Shown piece by piece: positions 1-9,149 of a DNA stretch of 64,000 bases. The number at the start of each line of letters is the position of its first letter. The first letter of the stretch is position 1. The notes below the pieces were generated by a model. It ran no database searches, was not told the DNA's origin, and saw only the letters and a list, made by a program, of their open reading frames with translations. The translations under genes were made by a program, and so were the position numbers. Origin of the DNA: Mycobacterium lacus (GTDB lineage: Bacteria; Actinomycetota; Actinomycetes; Mycobacteriales; Mycobacteriaceae); the NCBI RefSeq assembly GCF_010731535.1, contig NZ_AP022581.1:1187952-1251951 (forward strand), written 5' to 3'.

Positions 1-1418
1 ACGGTGGGGGTCGGCGCGGCGGACCCGCGGCGGGCCAGGGCGAAACCCCAGTCGCCGAAGGTGGGCACATACACGTGGTAGGGGGTGACCGCGTAGCCGG
101 CGGCGCGGATCGACGAGACGGTCCGCCAAAACGCGGCGGGCGTCGACAACGGGCTGCCCGCCTGCACGGCCATGAGCCCGCCGGGCGCCAACGCGCGGGA
201 CACCAGCTCGTAGAACTCGGTGGAATACAGCCGACCCAGCACGGGTGTGTCGGGGTCGGGCAGGTCGACGATGACGGCGTCGAAGCGACCGGAGGCCGTC
301 CGCAGCCAGCGCATCGCGTCGTCGATCACCACGCGCACGCGCGGGTCGTCCAGCGAGCCGGCATTGGCCGCGCGCAGGGTGGTGCGTGCCAGCTCGATGA
401 CGGCCGGGTCGAGCTCCACCTGCACGATTTGCTGAATGCCGTTCTGGCGCAACAGTTCCCGGGCGGCCAGCCCGTCGCCGCCGCCGAGCACCAGCACCGA
501 GCCGGCGCCTTTGAAATCACCGCCCAGCGCCGGGTAGACCAAGCTTTCGGTGTAGCGGTATTCGTCGCGGGTGGAGAACTGCAAACCCCCGTCGAGGTAG
601 AGGCGCATATCACTGCCGCGGCGGGTCACGACGATTTCCTGGTAGGCAGAGTGCCGGTAGGCGATGATCGGGTCGGCGTAGAGGCGTTGCCGGCTGGTGG
701 TCTCGATGTCGTGCGAACGCACCAGCAGCGTGGCCAGCAGCCCTAACGCCGCGGCCAGCGCGGTCAGCGCCGTCACCAGCTGCCGCGCCGAAACGACGTG
801 TCGCAGCAGGAAGATCGACACGACCCCCGCGGCCACCAGGTTGACGATCCCGGTGGCCGCCGCGCCGCGGATCATCCCCAGCTGCGGCAGCAGCACAAAA
901 GGCCAGACCAGCCCGCCGACCAGCGCGCCGAGATAGTCGGCCGCGTTGAGGTTGGCCAGCGTCCGGCCGGTATCGGCGGCTGGGTCGCCACCAGGGGCCA
1001 CCCGGCCACGTTGCAGCAGCGTCATCAGCAGCGGCAGCTCGGCGCCGACCAGGCCCCCGATCAGCGCCGTGCTCAGCACCAGCACCCACAGCGACTCGTC
1101 GTCGATGAACGCGAACACCACGTACAGCGCCGCCACGGACAAGCCGCCGACAATGCCCAGCAGCACCTCAACGGCGATGAAGGTGATGGCCGCGTGCGCC
1201 AGCAGCGGCTTGACCAGCAGGGCGCCCGCGCCCAGCGCGGCGATGTAGCCCGCGACGATCAGCGACATGGCGACGACGCCGCCGCCGTTCAAACTCGCCG
1301 ACAGCGTCAGCAGCGCGAGTTCGTAGATGATGCCGGACGCCGCGCACGCGGCGACGGCGGCCAGCAGCACGGCCCGCCACCGGACCGACGCCTGCGGTCG
1401 GGTGTCGGTGGACGTCAT
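1..1418 (-). CDS. speE: Membrane-fused spermidine synthase-like protein (Rv2601 SpeE homologue), C-terminus cut off by the window edge
   Basis: The frame is open from an ATG at 1418 to base 1, giving about 472 visible residues; the M. tuberculosis homologue has 523. The N-terminal ~210 residues hold six or seven hydrophobic segments, followed by a Rossmann methyltransferase-like spermidine synthase domain. Visible motifs are the nucleotide-binding [19 protein letters not shown] and [16 protein letters not shown], which matches the polyamine synthase aspartate region. The family transfers aminopropyl groups from decarboxylated SAM, but activity and substrate of the membrane-fused actinobacterial form are not established. 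The start overlaps the stop of the DUF350 gene by 4 bp (ATGA), so the two are translationally coupled as the last genes of a five-gene operon. Confidence 0.9.
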   Translation of the reverse strand, partial: MTSTDTRPQASVRWRAVLLAAVAACAASGIIYELALLTLSASLNGGGVVAMSLIVAGYIAALGAGALLVKPLLAHAAITFIAVEVLLGIVGGLSVAALYVVFAFIDDESLWVLVLSTALIGGLVGAELPLLMTLLQRGRVAPGGDPAADTGRTLANLNAADYLGALVGGLVWPFVLLPQLGMIRGAAATGIVNLVAAGVVSIFLLRHVVSARQLVTALTALAAALGLLATLLVRSHDIETTSRQRLYADPIIAYRHSAYQEIVVTRRGSDMRLYLDGGLQFSTRDEYRYTESLVYPALGGDFKGAGSVLVLGGGDGLAARELLRQNGIQQIVQVELDPAVIELARTTLRAANAGSLDDPRVRVVIDDAMRWLRTASGRFDAVIVDLPDPDTPVLGRLYSTEFYELVSRALAPGGLMAVQAGSPLSTPAAFWRTVSSIRAAGYAVTPYHVYVPTFGDWGFALARRGSAAPTPT

Positions 1419-1870
1419 GAGATGGCCGCGGCGATCACTCCCGCGATGGCCACCAGCATGGTGGCGGTGGCGAACGCGCCGGGATGCAGCCGCGGTTCGT
1501 TGACGTGGTCCCGGAAGCGGCCCGGCACCGCGATTTCCAGGATGAGCAGTGCCGCCCCCTGCATGAGGACGCCGACGCTTCCGTATACGGCCACGCCGAG
1601 GAGTCCCTGCCCGAGCTGGCTGTAGCTGCTGGCGATCGCGGTGATGATGACGATCGCGAGCGCGACATACATCGCCGAGGCGAGGACGACGGCGTTCGGG
1701 CGCCGGTCGATGAAGACCAGCCGGCGCAGATTTCCCGGGGTGAGCACGTCGACCATCAGGAAGCCGGCGATCAGGACGACGACCCCGACCAGGAAGTACA
1801 GGATGACGGCGACGACGCCATGGACGATCGGGTCGAGGTTGACGGTGCCGAAATCGAGGGCGAGGTACAC
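1415..1870 (-). CDS. DUF350 family integral membrane protein (Rv2600-like)
   Basis: A 151-residue protein with four predicted membrane segments (about residues 15-40, 60-82, 90-112 and 128-150). A GTG start is chosen because GGAGAC lies just before it. DUF350 proteins have no proven biochemical role; in many actinobacteria they sit next to the membrane-fused SpeE, as here, where the genes overlap by 4 bp. A role in supporting or gating the SpeE-like enzyme is only inference from that linkage. Confidence 0.85.
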   Translation of the reverse strand: MYLALDFGTVNLDPIVHGVVAVILYFLVGVVVLIAGFLMVDVLTPGNLRRLVFIDRRPNAVVLASAMYVALAIVIITAIASSYSQLGQGLLGVAVYGSVGVLMQGAALLILEIAVPGRFRDHVNEPRLHPGAFATATMLVAIAGVIAAAIS

Positions 1871-1894
1871 GGTTGTCTCCTTAACTGTGACGCG

Positions 1895-2326
1895 CTACTT
1901 GGTCCCACCCGGGCCGCCCGGGCTCCCCCCGCCGCCGCCCGCCGGGGATCCGGGGGTAAAGCCGGGGCCGAGGAAGATGAATCCGCCGTGGCTGTAGCGG
2001 GCGCCCAGGTCTTCGATTCGGATGCTGCAGGGATGGCTGCCGTCCGGGCCGACGATCACGATGTTGCCGCTGTAGCGCAGGTATTGGTCGTCGCCGCTGG
2101 CCGCGCGCGCCGCGGGGGCCGCATAGCCGGCGAGCGTGTCGGCCACCTGCTTGGGTGATCCGGTGCAGGCGTAGCGCGTTCCGTCCGCGTCGCGGGAGTA
2201 CTCGCGATAGTGGGACTCGATATACGAGCCAATGTCCTTGTGCAGCAACACCAATCCGAAGATCAAGCACGCCGTGGCCGCGACGGCCAGCGCGCCGGCA
2301 GCCAGGAGCAGGCGGTTGCGGCTCAT
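1895..2326 (-). CDS. DUF4247 family protein (Rv2599-like), secreted or membrane-anchored
   Basis: A 143-residue protein starting at an ATG that overlaps the stop of the preceding gene (ATGA). Residues ~7-27 form one hydrophobic helix (signal or anchor). The rest is a small extracytoplasmic domain with two cysteines (TRYACTGS and HPCSIRI) that could form a disulfide, ending in a glycine/proline-rich tail. This matches DUF4247, found in actinobacterial clusters with SpeE-like and DUF350 proteins. Function unknown. Confidence 0.8.
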   Translation of the reverse strand: MSRNRLLLAAGALAVAATACLIFGLVLLHKDIGSYIESHYREYSRDADGTRYACTGSPKQVADTLAGYAAPAARAASGDDQYLRYSGNIVIVGPDGSHPCSIRIEDLGARYSHGGFIFLGPGFTPGSPAGGGGGSPGGPGGTK

Positions 2327-2823
2327 GGATGCCACCGGCTGGCCGTGTGGACCACGGTCCCGCCGGAGCCGGAAGGGGCCGGATATAGGTGCCAGGTCCA
2401 CCAGCGCCAGCCCGAGCCGTCGGGCTCGGCGGCGAGCGCGGTGAGCGCGGCGTCATCGCCGGGAAACGTCCCGCCCAGCCACCCGGTTTCGGCCGCGCAA
2501 CGTTCCCGAAGATCACGGGCGAGCCGGCGGAACGTCGCCTCGTCGTGCGTGTCGGTCCGGGACTCGAGGTGGTAGCCGGGGGCGTCGGTGTGCGCGGGTA
2601 GGTGGACTCCGTCGGTACAAGACACCTGCTCGGAGAAGCGCCCGGCGGTGTGCTCGACGGTGACGACATGTGAGGCGCCGAGGACGCCGAGCAGCAGCAC
2701 ACCGCCGCCGGGGTGGCGCAGCCGGTGGCCGGCCAGTGGCTGCGGTTCGGGCGCGTTGAGCGCGAGCCCAAGCCGTGCTCCGGACACGTCCGCCGGCGCC
2801 ACGGTGAGCTGGTGAAGCGGCAC
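2323..2823 (-). CDS. DUF2617 family protein (Rv2598-like)
   Basis: A soluble protein of 166 residues from a GTG seven bases after the previous stop. Upstream extension of the frame is possible but overlaps the preceding gene entirely, so this start is preferred. The Rv2598 family (DUF2617) has no known catalytic motif. Its constant position between the DUF4178 and DUF4247 genes of the speE cluster argues for a joint function with them. The 4-bp overlap with the next gene indicates one transcript. Confidence 0.8.
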   Translation of the reverse strand: MPLHQLTVAPADVSGARLGLALNAPEPQPLAGHRLRHPGGGVLLLGVLGASHVVTVEHTAGRFSEQVSCTDGVHLPAHTDAPGYHLESRTDTHDEATFRRLARDLRERCAAETGWLGGTFPGDDAALTALAAEPDGSGWRWWTWHLYPAPSGSGGTVVHTASRWHP

Positions 2824-2830
2824 TGGGGTG

Positions 2831-3439
2831 CTACGCCGGGGCAGGGGGCGCGGGATAGACGATGAGCTCGCCGGTGGCCACGGACTTGCCCGTCGATGTC
2901 TCCCACGGCATGTCCGGCGCCCAGCGCTCGAAGGACAGCAGCGCGGACCCGTCGGCGCTGGCGTAGTCGGCATAATCCATCTCGCCGCCCGCCGGCAGGC
3001 CCGTGGTGCCTTCGGTGGTGTACCCGGCGTGGCCGCGCTCGGACACCCGAAACGTGACCCCGTCGACCACGTGCTGGCCGTCGGGTTCCAGCGCAAGATC
3101 CGTGCGCTTCACCCACATCGCCAGCTCCAGGCGCCCGTCGTCCTCCTCGACGCTGAACCAGAGCGGCCGGTCGCCGCCCTCCAGCAGATGCTCCCACCAG
3201 ACGAACGGGCCCTCGCGGTAGGTGACCGACCCGCGGACCACGTAGTCGGTGCCGCCGTAGCTGACGATCGCGCCGGGTCCCAGCGAGCGCGGCCCGAACT
3301 GCGGCATCGCGTCGAACGACAGCGGATCCTGGCGCGCCACGCCGGGCTTTGGCGGCTTGGGCCGCCGCAGCGCCACGAAAAGAACGACGACGGACGCGAT
3401 GAACAGCGCCGCCGCGATGACGACCAGCAGTGTTCCCAC
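2831..3439 (-). CDS. DUF4178 family membrane-anchored protein (Rv2597-like)
   Basis: First gene of the speE cluster. The GTG start at 3439 is preferred over an upstream ATG because AGGGAGG precedes it and the protein then opens with its hydrophobic anchor (GTLLVVIAAALFIASVVVLFV), giving 202 residues. The remainder is a beta-rich DUF4178 domain (from about residue 60) with the VSYGGTDYVVRGSV and FVWWEHLLE segments. Such domains recur in actinobacterial speE loci; the function is unknown. The promoter should lie in the 65 bp between this gene and vapC40. Confidence 0.82.
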   Translation of the reverse strand: MGTLLVVIAAALFIASVVVLFVALRRPKPPKPGVARQDPLSFDAMPQFGPRSLGPGAIVSYGGTDYVVRGSVTYREGPFVWWEHLLEGGDRPLWFSVEEDDGRLELAMWVKRTDLALEPDGQHVVDGVTFRVSERGHAGYTTEGTTGLPAGGEMDYADYASADGSALLSFERWAPDMPWETSTGKSVATGELIVYPAPPAPA

Positions 3440-3503
3440 GCAACCTCCCTGCCAGCGCGGTTGATTAAGCGTGCGGTTTAACCTAACAGCCGGTTGCAAT
3501 TCC

Positions 3504-3908
3504 TCAGGTCAGCAACGCGAAATCCAGTCGCAGCCGCTCGTATGTGGTGATCGCTCGCACGTCTCGAGTCAAGAGCGTTGCCCCAGCCGCCTTTGCCGTT
3601 AGCCCGACCAGCGCGTCGTAGGTGGCGCCACCGGTAACGCCGTGCCCGGCGAGGTGGTCGATTAGGCCACGATGCGAGCGCGCGTCGAGCGTGAGGTAGT
3701 CGCTGGAAGTGAGATCCGCCAAGTAGGTGTGAACGGCGACTGGCTCAACGCGATGCGGCGGTGGCAGACGCGTCAAGACAGAATAGGTTTCCAGCGCCGC
3801 GTGCGCGATCAGATGAACGCCACGGTTGAGCGCGCGCACCGCCGACTCGTGCCCGTCGTGCCACGTCGCGAATCCGGCTACGAGGACGCTGGTATCCGGT
3901 GCGATCAC
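3504..3908 (-). CDS. vapC40: VapC-family PIN-domain ribonuclease toxin (VapC40-like)
   Basis: The 134-residue protein has the four acidic positions of a PIN nuclease: D5 in [10 protein letters not shown]40 in ALETYS, D97 in TYDALVG and D115 in LTRDVRA. VapC toxins are Mg-dependent RNases that cut tRNA or rRNA and are neutralised by the cognate VapB. Length, position next to ruvC and partner type match M. tuberculosis Rv2596 (VapC40). It overlaps vapB40 by 4 bp (ATGA), typical of coupled antitoxin-toxin translation. The frame is intact. Confidence 0.92.
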   Translation of the reverse strand: MIAPDTSVLVAGFATWHDGHESAVRALNRGVHLIAHAALETYSVLTRLPPPHRVEPVAVHTYLADLTSSDYLTLDARSHRGLIDHLAGHGVTGGATYDALVGLTAKAAGATLLTRDVRAITTYERLRLDFALLT

Positions 3909-4150
3909 CGCCGGACGCGATCGAGCGTTTCGCGAACGATGTCGTCGGTCAGCGGAGGCAGGGGACGTTGCGGCCGTGCGACGAGGACCGAACCTTCCCG
4001 GACGAGCTCGACACCGGTCGGCGCCGGCTCGATCTCGATGCGCCCATCGCGTTCGGTGACCTCGACCTGCTCGTTTCCGTGCAGCCCAAGGCGGTCGCGA
4101 ATCCGCTTGGGGATCACGAGGCGCCCCGCGCTGTCGATGGTCGTTCGCAT
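3905..4150 (-). CDS. vapB40: AbrB/SpoVT-type antitoxin (VapB40-like)
   Basis: An 81-residue protein whose first ~45 residues form a swapped-hairpin AbrB DNA-binding domain ([21 protein letters not shown]). The C-terminal tail ([19 protein letters not shown]) is the likely toxin-binding part. It should bind VapC40 and repress its own promoter, which lies in the 125 bp shared with the divergent ruvC gene. It precedes and overlaps vapC40. Confidence 0.92.
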   Translation of the reverse strand: MRTTIDSAGRLVIPKRIRDRLGLHGNEQVEVTERDGRIEIEPAPTGVELVREGSVLVARPQRPLPPLTDDIVRETLDRVRR

Positions 4151-4205
4151 GGCACGAAATTTACCATTTCGACGAGGCGGTGGCCGTGGCGTGTCCTACC
4201 CGCCG

Positions 4206-4228
4206 TTGTCGGTCCCGCCCGGTAGGGT
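4206..4228 (+). promoter_or_regulatory. RecA-independent DNA-damage promoter (RecA-NDp/PafBC type) of ruvCAB
   Basis: TTGTCGGTC, then exactly 8 bases, then TAGGGT. This fits the mycobacterial RecA-NDp consensus tTGTCRGTG-N8-TAnnnT, recognised with the PafBC activator. It lies about 48 bp before the ruvC start, on the correct strand. Confidence 0.75.
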
Positions 4229-4229
4229 A

Positions 4230-4245
4230 TCGAACAGCTGTTCGG
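4230..4245 (+). promoter_or_regulatory. LexA/SOS box upstream of ruvC
   Basis: TCGAAC-AGCT-GTTCGG matches the mycobacterial SOS box TCGAAC-N4-GTTCGA with one mismatch at the last base. It begins 2 bp after the -10 element of the RecA-NDp promoter, so LexA binding would cover the transcription start. Confidence 0.8.
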
Positions 4246-4275
4246 ACCCCGGTATTGAAGAGGCGGGAGCGTGCG

Positions 4276-4830
4276 GTGCGGGTGATGGGTGTCGATCCAG
4301 GATTGACGCGGTGTGGGCTGGCGCTTGTCGCGAGCGGGCGCGGACGGCGGATCACCGCGCTGGATGTCGACGTGGTGCGCACCCCGTCGGATGCGCCGGT
4401 GTCGCAGCGACTGCTGGCGATCAGCGACGCCGTCGACCACTGGCTGGACACGCATCACCCGGACGTGCTGGCCATCGAGCGGGTGTTCTCACAGCTGAAC
4501 GTGACGACCGTGATGGGCACCGCGCAAGCCGGCGGCGTGGTCGCCCTGGCGGCGGCGAAGCGCGGCGTCGACGTGCACTTCCATACCCCCAGCGAGGTCA
4601 AGGCCGCGGTCACCGGCAACGGCGCCGCCGACAAGGCCCAGGTCACCACGATGGTCACCAAAATCCTTGCGCTGCAGGCCAAACCGACACCGCCCGACGC
4701 GGCCGACGCGCTGGCACTGGCGATCTGCCACTGTTGGCGGGCGCCGATGATCGCCCGGATGGCCGAGGCCGAAGCGCACGCCGCGCGGCAGCGTCGCGCC
4801 TATGCGGAAAAGCTGAGGGCGGCGCGATGA
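4276..4830 (+). CDS. ruvC: Holliday junction endodeoxyribonuclease RuvC
   Basis: A 184-residue protein; the GTG start is chosen because the protein then opens as in other mycobacterial RuvC proteins ([14 protein letters not shown]) with GGCGGGAG as ribosome site. D7 is the first catalytic acidic residue, E68 region (VLAIERVFS) the second, and the [12 protein letters not shown] segment supplies the C-terminal acidic pair. RuvC resolves four-way junctions in complex with RuvAB during recombinational repair. First gene of ruvCAB and under the two damage-response elements just upstream. It overlaps ruvA by 4 bp. Confidence 0.97.
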   Translation: MRVMGVDPGLTRCGLALVASGRGRRITALDVDVVRTPSDAPVSQRLLAISDAVDHWLDTHHPDVLAIERVFSQLNVTTVMGTAQAGGVVALAAAKRGVDVHFHTPSEVKAAVTGNGAADKAQVTTMVTKILALQAKPTPPDAADALALAICHCWRAPMIARMAEAEAHAARQRRAYAEKLRAAR

Positions 4831-5420
4831 TCGCCTCGGTCCGCGGCGAGGTGCTCGAGGTGGCGCTCGATCACGTGGTGATCGAGGCCGCCGGTGTCGG
4901 CTACCGGGTGAATGCGACGCCGTCGACGCTGGCGACGCTGCGGCAGGGGACCGAGGCGCGCCTCATCACCGCGATGATCGTGCGCGAGGATTCGATGACG
5001 TTGTATGGCTTCCCCGACGGGGAGACCCGCGACCTGTTCCTGACGCTGCTGTCGGTCTCGGGCGTGGGCCCCCGGCTGGCGATGGCGACCCTGGCGGTCC
5101 ACGACGCCGCGGCGCTGCGCCAGGCGCTGGCCGACGGCGACGTCGCCGCCCTGACCCGGGTGCCCGGCATCGGCAAACGCGGTGCCGAGCGCATGGTGCT
5201 GGAGCTGCGGGACAAGGTGGGACCAACCGCGGCGTCCGCCGGGGCGCCCGCGGTCAACGGCCACGCCGTGCGCAGCCCGGTGGTCGAGGCCCTCGTCGGC
5301 CTCGGATTTGCGGCCAAGCAGGCCGAGGAGGCCACCGATAAGGTGCTGGCCGGGGATAAGGACGTGTCGACGTCGAGTGCCCTGCGCGCCGCGCTGTCGC
5401 TGCTGGGCAAGGCCCGATGA
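4827..5420 (+). CDS. ruvA: Holliday junction DNA helicase subunit RuvA
   Basis: A 197-residue protein starting in an ATGA overlap with ruvC. Order: N-terminal OB-fold (~1-62), two helix-hairpin-helix motifs (VSGVGPRLA near 75 and [12 protein letters not shown] near 110), a linker, and the C-terminal domain III ([18 protein letters not shown]) that contacts RuvB. RuvA binds the four-way junction and loads RuvB. It overlaps ruvB by 4 bp. The same frame stays open far upstream, but that part is antisense or out-of-frame shadow. Confidence 0.97.
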   Translation: MIASVRGEVLEVALDHVVIEAAGVGYRVNATPSTLATLRQGTEARLITAMIVREDSMTLYGFPDGETRDLFLTLLSVSGVGPRLAMATLAVHDAAALRQALADGDVAALTRVPGIGKRGAERMVLELRDKVGPTAASAGAPAVNGHAVRSPVVEALVGLGFAAKQAEEATDKVLAGDKDVSTSSALRAALSLLGKAR

Positions 5421-6454
5421 GCGACGACGTGTCAGACCGCGACGTCTCGCCCGCGCTGACTGTCGGCGAGGGCGACGTCGACGTCAGCCTGCGGCCCCGC
5501 TCGTTGCGGGAGTTCATCGGCCAGCCGCGGGTCCGCGAGCAGCTGCAGCTGGTGATCGAGGGGGCCAAGAACCGGGGCGGGACGCCGGATCACATCCTGC
5601 TGTCCGGCCCGCCGGGGCTGGGCAAGACGTCGCTGGCGATGATCATCGCCGCCGAGCTGGGGTCGTCGCTGCGGGTGACGTCCGGGCCCGCGCTGGAACG
5701 CGCCGGCGACCTGGCCGCGATGCTGTCCAACCTGGTCGATCACGATGTGCTGTTTATCGACGAGATCCACCGCATCGCCCGGCCCGCCGAGGAGATGCTC
5801 TACCTGGCGATGGAGGACTTCCGGGTCGACGTGGTGGTCGGCAAGGGTCCGGGGGCGACGTCGATTCCGCTGGAGGTCGCGCCGTTCACCCTGGTGGGGG
5901 CGACCACCCGGTCGGGCGCGTTGACCGGTCCGCTGCGCGACCGGTTCGGCTTCACCGCGCATATGGACTTCTACGAGCCCGCCGAGCTGGAGCGGGTGCT
6001 GGCGCGCTCGGCCGGAATATTGGGCATCGAGCTGGGCGCCGAGGCCGGCGCCGAGATCGCGCGCCGCTCGCGGGGAACGCCGCGGATCGCCAACCGGCTG
6101 CTGCGCCGGGTTCGGGACTTCGCCGAGGTGCGCGCCGACGGCGTCATCACCCGCGACGTCGCCAAGTCCGCGCTGGAGGTCTACGACGTCGACGAGCTGG
6201 GCCTGGACCGCCTGGACCGGGCGGTGTTGTCGGCGCTGACCCGCAGCTTCGGCGGCGGGCCCGTCGGGGTGTCGACGCTGGCGGTGGCGGTGGGGGAGGA
6301 GGCCGCGACCGTGGAGGAGGTGTGCGAGCCGTTCTTGGTGCGCGCCGGCATGGTCGCCCGTACGCCGCGCGGGCGAGTGGCCACCGCGCTGGCCTGGACC
6401 CACCTGGGCATGAGCCCGCCGGCCGGGGCGAGTCAACCGGGCCTCTTCGACTAG
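5417..6454 (+). CDS. ruvB: Holliday junction branch migration ATPase RuvB
   Basis: A 345-residue AAA+ ATPase. Walker A is [11 protein letters not shown] (K70), Walker B is [10 protein letters not shown], sensor 1 lies in GATTRSGAL and the arginine finger region follows in the small domain. The C-terminal winged helix carries RTPRGRVAT. It drives branch migration of the RuvA-bound junction. Start overlaps ruvA (ATGA); last gene of ruvCAB, followed by a strong palindrome. Confidence 0.98.
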   Translation: MSDDVSDRDVSPALTVGEGDVDVSLRPRSLREFIGQPRVREQLQLVIEGAKNRGGTPDHILLSGPPGLGKTSLAMIIAAELGSSLRVTSGPALERAGDLAAMLSNLVDHDVLFIDEIHRIARPAEEMLYLAMEDFRVDVVVGKGPGATSIPLEVAPFTLVGATTRSGALTGPLRDRFGFTAHMDFYEPAELERVLARSAGILGIELGAEAGAEIARRSRGTPRIANRLLRRVRDFAEVRADGVITRDVAKSALEVYDVDELGLDRLDRAVLSALTRSFGGGPVGVSTLAVAVGEEAATVEEVCEPFLVRAGMVARTPRGRVATALAWTHLGMSPPAGASQPGLFD

Positions 6455-6462
6455 CTCACGCG

Positions 6463-6526
6463 CGCCGAACAGACGCAAAATCGCCCAATTTCGGCACGAA
6501 ATTGGCGATTTTGCGTCTGTTCGGCG
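6463..6526. terminator. Long palindrome between convergent ruvB and PE_PGRS, likely bidirectional terminator
   Basis: Arms of about 28 nt (CGCCGAACAGACGCAAAATC... paired with ...GATTTTGCGTCTGTTCGGCG), one bulged C in the left arm and a short CGGCACG loop. It starts 9 bp after the ruvB stop and ends 19 bp before the PE_PGRS stop. The same core sequence recurs after rel and aspS. Confidence 0.75.
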
Positions 6527-6544
6527 TGGATAACCCAGCCCCGG

Positions 6545-8194
6545 CTAGGGCGATCCGTTGGTCCCGTTGGGGCCAATGTAGATGCCACCGGTGCCGCCAG
6601 TACCGCCGTTCCCACCGTTGATGCCGTCGCCGCCGTTGCCGCCGAAGCCGACAAGCGACGGGACGAAGGAGCCGTTGGCAATCAAGCCGGCGTTGCCGCC
6701 GTTGCCGCCGTTGGCAGCCAGAGTGCCGCCGCCGGCGTTGCCGCCGTCCCCGCCGGCGCCGATGGCGAGGAGACCGCCACCGTCGCCGCCGTCACCGCCG
6801 TTGCCGCCAATTCCACCGGCAGCCGTGCCGCCGTCACCGCCAGCGCCGCCGGTGCCCACACCTATCAGGGCGGCGCCCTGGCCGCCCTGGCCACCCAGGC
6901 CGCCCTGGCCGGCCGCGCCGTTGGCGTTGCCACCGAAGCTGCCCAGACCGCCGACGCCCAAGCCGATAATCGCGGCACCCTGGCCGCCCGCGCCGCCGTT
7001 GCCGCCCGCGCCGCCGTTGGCGTCTGCGTACCCACCCAGGTTGCCGGTACCGCCAATGCCCGCGCCTATGATCGCAGCGCCCGTACCGCCCTGGCCGCCC
7101 GCGCCGCCGGTGCTAGCGGCGAAGCCGCCGACGCCGCCCAAACCACCCTGGGCGTAGCCGAACACGGTGCCGCCATCACCACCGGCGCCAGCGTCACCAC
7201 CGCTGGACCCGGCATCGATACCGCCACCACCGTTGCCGCCGTCACCGCCCAGGCTGACGAATAGCCCCCCTGCGGCGCCGCCGGCACCGCCGGCACCGCC
7301 GCTGGTGTTGCTCGATCCACCGTCACCGCCGTCACCGCCTAGGCCGAGGAATAGACCGCGTCCGATGCCGCCGGGGCCGCCGTGACCGCCGGCGAGCTCG
7401 CCAAATCCGCCAGTGCCGCCGTCGCCGCCCACGCCGAACAGCAAACCGCTGGCGCCGCCGGCTCCGCCGGCCCCGCCAGCTCCAGTGGACGCGTTACCAC
7501 CATCGCCACCGTTGCCGCCGCGGCCGAACAATTCGGCGTTGCCGCCGGCCCCACCCGCACCACCTGTCTGGCCACCGACGTTCGTCGCACCCCCAGCGCC
7601 ACCCGCACCGCCGTGGCCTACCAGCCAACCGCCGTTGCCGCCGGCACCGCCGGCCGCACCAGCCCCGCCGGTCCCGCCTTTGCCGCCGTTGCCGATCAGG
7701 CCCGCAGAGCCACCCGCACCACCGGCCACCCCGGCGGTCGTTTGGGAGAAACCGTTTCCGCCGTTGCCGAACAAGATCCCACCGGCACCGCCGTTGGGAT
7801 TCGCCGCCGTCCCATTCGCGCCGTTGCCGATAAACGGTCGCCCGAACAGCGCCTGGGCGGGCGCGTTGATCGCACCCAGCAGATCCTGCTCCAACGTCTG
7901 CAACGGCGAGGCATTGGCCGCCTCCGCGCTCGCATACGCCCCGCCGGCGGCGGTCAACGTTTGCACAAAACTCTGATGCAGCTGCGCGGCCTGAGCGCTC
8001 AGCGACTGATACTGCGTGGCGTAAGCACTGAACAGCGACGTAACAGCCACCGACACCTCGTCAGCGCCGGCCGCCAGCACCCCCGTGGTAGACGCTGCTG
8101 CGGCCGCGTTGGCCGCACTCAGCGAGGTGCCGATGTTCGCGACGTTTTGGGCGGCCGTCGTCAGCATCTCCGGGGTTGCGATCACAAACGTCAT
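6545..8194 (-). CDS. PE_PGRS family protein (PE_PGRS44 position)
   Basis: A 549-residue protein. Start chosen at the ATG preceded by GGAGGACT, giving the PE-type N-terminus ([21 protein letters not shown]) and a PE domain to about residue 95 with the [10 protein letters not shown] segment. A short linker with [11 protein letters not shown] leads to a long PGRS part made of GGAGG/GGNGG repeats. PE_PGRS proteins are surface-exposed or exported by ESX-5 type VII secretion in pathogenic mycobacteria; individual roles are mostly unknown. Synteny between ruvB and car matches Rv2591 (PE_PGRS44). The frame is intact despite the repetitive sequence. Confidence 0.93.
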   Translation of the reverse strand: MTFVIATPEMLTTAAQNVANIGTSLSAANAAAAASTTGVLAAGADEVSVAVTSLFSAYATQYQSLSAQAAQLHQSFVQTLTAAGGAYASAEAANASPLQTLEQDLLGAINAPAQALFGRPFIGNGANGTAANPNGGAGGILFGNGGNGFSQTTAGVAGGAGGSAGLIGNGGKGGTGGAGAAGGAGGNGGWLVGHGGAGGAGGATNVGGQTGGAGGAGGNAELFGRGGNGGDGGNASTGAGGAGGAGGASGLLFGVGGDGGTGGFGELAGGHGGPGGIGRGLFLGLGGDGGDGGSSNTSGGAGGAGGAAGGLFVSLGGDGGNGGGGIDAGSSGGDAGAGGDGGTVFGYAQGGLGGVGGFAASTGGAGGQGGTGAAIIGAGIGGTGNLGGYADANGGAGGNGGAGGQGAAIIGLGVGGLGSFGGNANGAAGQGGLGGQGGQGAALIGVGTGGAGGDGGTAAGGIGGNGGDGGDGGGLLAIGAGGDGGNAGGGTLAANGGNGGNAGLIANGSFVPSLVGFGGNGGDGINGGNGGTGGTGGIYIGPNGTNGSP

Positions 8195-8397
8195 CAGAGT
8201 CCTCCAAGCTGTTATGCGACACACGTCGTATAGCACACATCCACCGACAAAGTGGGCCGCTTGCGAGATTCCGCACATGTCCCCACGGTGAGGTGACTGC
8301 CTGCCGCCGGCCAACCACGCCAGTAACGGGTTACATCCCGGCACCGTCGGGTACACAAACCACATGCCGGCAAAGCCCGGCGCCTAGCGAGGGTCTG

Positions 8398-9051
8398 ATG
8401 AGGTCAGTCATGAAGCACGCGGAAAAGGACCGGATCGGTGGGTTGCGGATGCCGCGCTCGCGCGGTGCGGTCAGCGGATTACTGCTGGCCATCCTCGGTG
8501 CCTGGGGTGCGCTCATACCGTTCGTCGGTCCCCATTTCGATTTCGCCTATACGCCCGACCGGGTGTGGACGTGGACCACGGCCCGGGGCTGGCTCGAGGT
8601 GCTCCCCGGTGTCGCCACCGCGGTGGGCGGTCTGTTACTGATCGTCTTCAGAAATCGGGTCACCGCGATGTTCGGCGGCTGGCTGGCGGTCCTCGCCGGC
8701 GCTTGGTTCGTGGTCGGTGAGCAGGTCGCTCCGATGCTGCGGATCGGGGGCATCGGCGATCCGGTTGCTGCCACGGACCGCAAACGGGCACTGCTCGAGG
8801 TTTCGTATTTCAGTGGCCTGGGTGCGCTGATCGTCTTCGTCGGTGGGGTCGTGTTGGCCCGCACGGCCGTCCGGCTGGCGCGAGATGTGCCACCCGGGGA
8901 GGCCCGAGAGCCTCGCGCACCCGTGGGAGCGGCGCCGGCCGCCGGGCCGTACCCGTCCTCGGAAGACCCGTCATCGCCTGACGTGTCCTCGAACGCGCTC
9001 ACCCGGCCGCGGGTGGAAGGCTTCCCGCCGCCGCAGGGTGGGCCTCCTTAG
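8398..9051 (+). CDS. Four-helix membrane protein of unknown function
   Basis: A 217-residue protein with an ATG start preceded by GCGAGGG; a second in-frame ATG lies four codons later. Four hydrophobic stretches are visible (about residues 22-45, 68-85, 92-112 and 142-165), followed by a proline-rich cytoplasmic tail of about 45 residues. No enzyme motif is recognised. It is transcribed divergently from the PE_PGRS gene and faces car. I recall no counterpart at this position in M. tuberculosis. Confidence 0.75.
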   Translation: MRSVMKHAEKDRIGGLRMPRSRGAVSGLLLAILGAWGALIPFVGPHFDFAYTPDRVWTWTTARGWLEVLPGVATAVGGLLLIVFRNRVTAMFGGWLAVLAGAWFVVGEQVAPMLRIGGIGDPVAATDRKRALLEVSYFSGLGALIVFVGGVVLARTAVRLARDVPPGEAREPRAPVGAAPAAGPYPSSEDPSSPDVSSNALTRPRVEGFPPPQGGPP

Positions 9052-9149
9052 CGTTTCCGCCGTCGTGAAGGCGCCGCGGCCGGCTCGGCCGACGCATATC
9101 TGCGCTGGCCGCATCCGCAGCAATAAGTGGGTCCGTCGCGAACAAGCGG

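Noticed and set aside
3672..4826. Long open frame running into ruvA from 3672
   Set aside because: It is antisense to vapBC40 and out of frame with ruvC; only the part from 4827 has RuvA homology. High GC keeps such frames open.
6582..7976. Proline-rich plus-strand frames across the first PE_PGRS gene
   Set aside because: They are the antisense of GGX repeats (CCGCCG reads as Pro); no independent signal.
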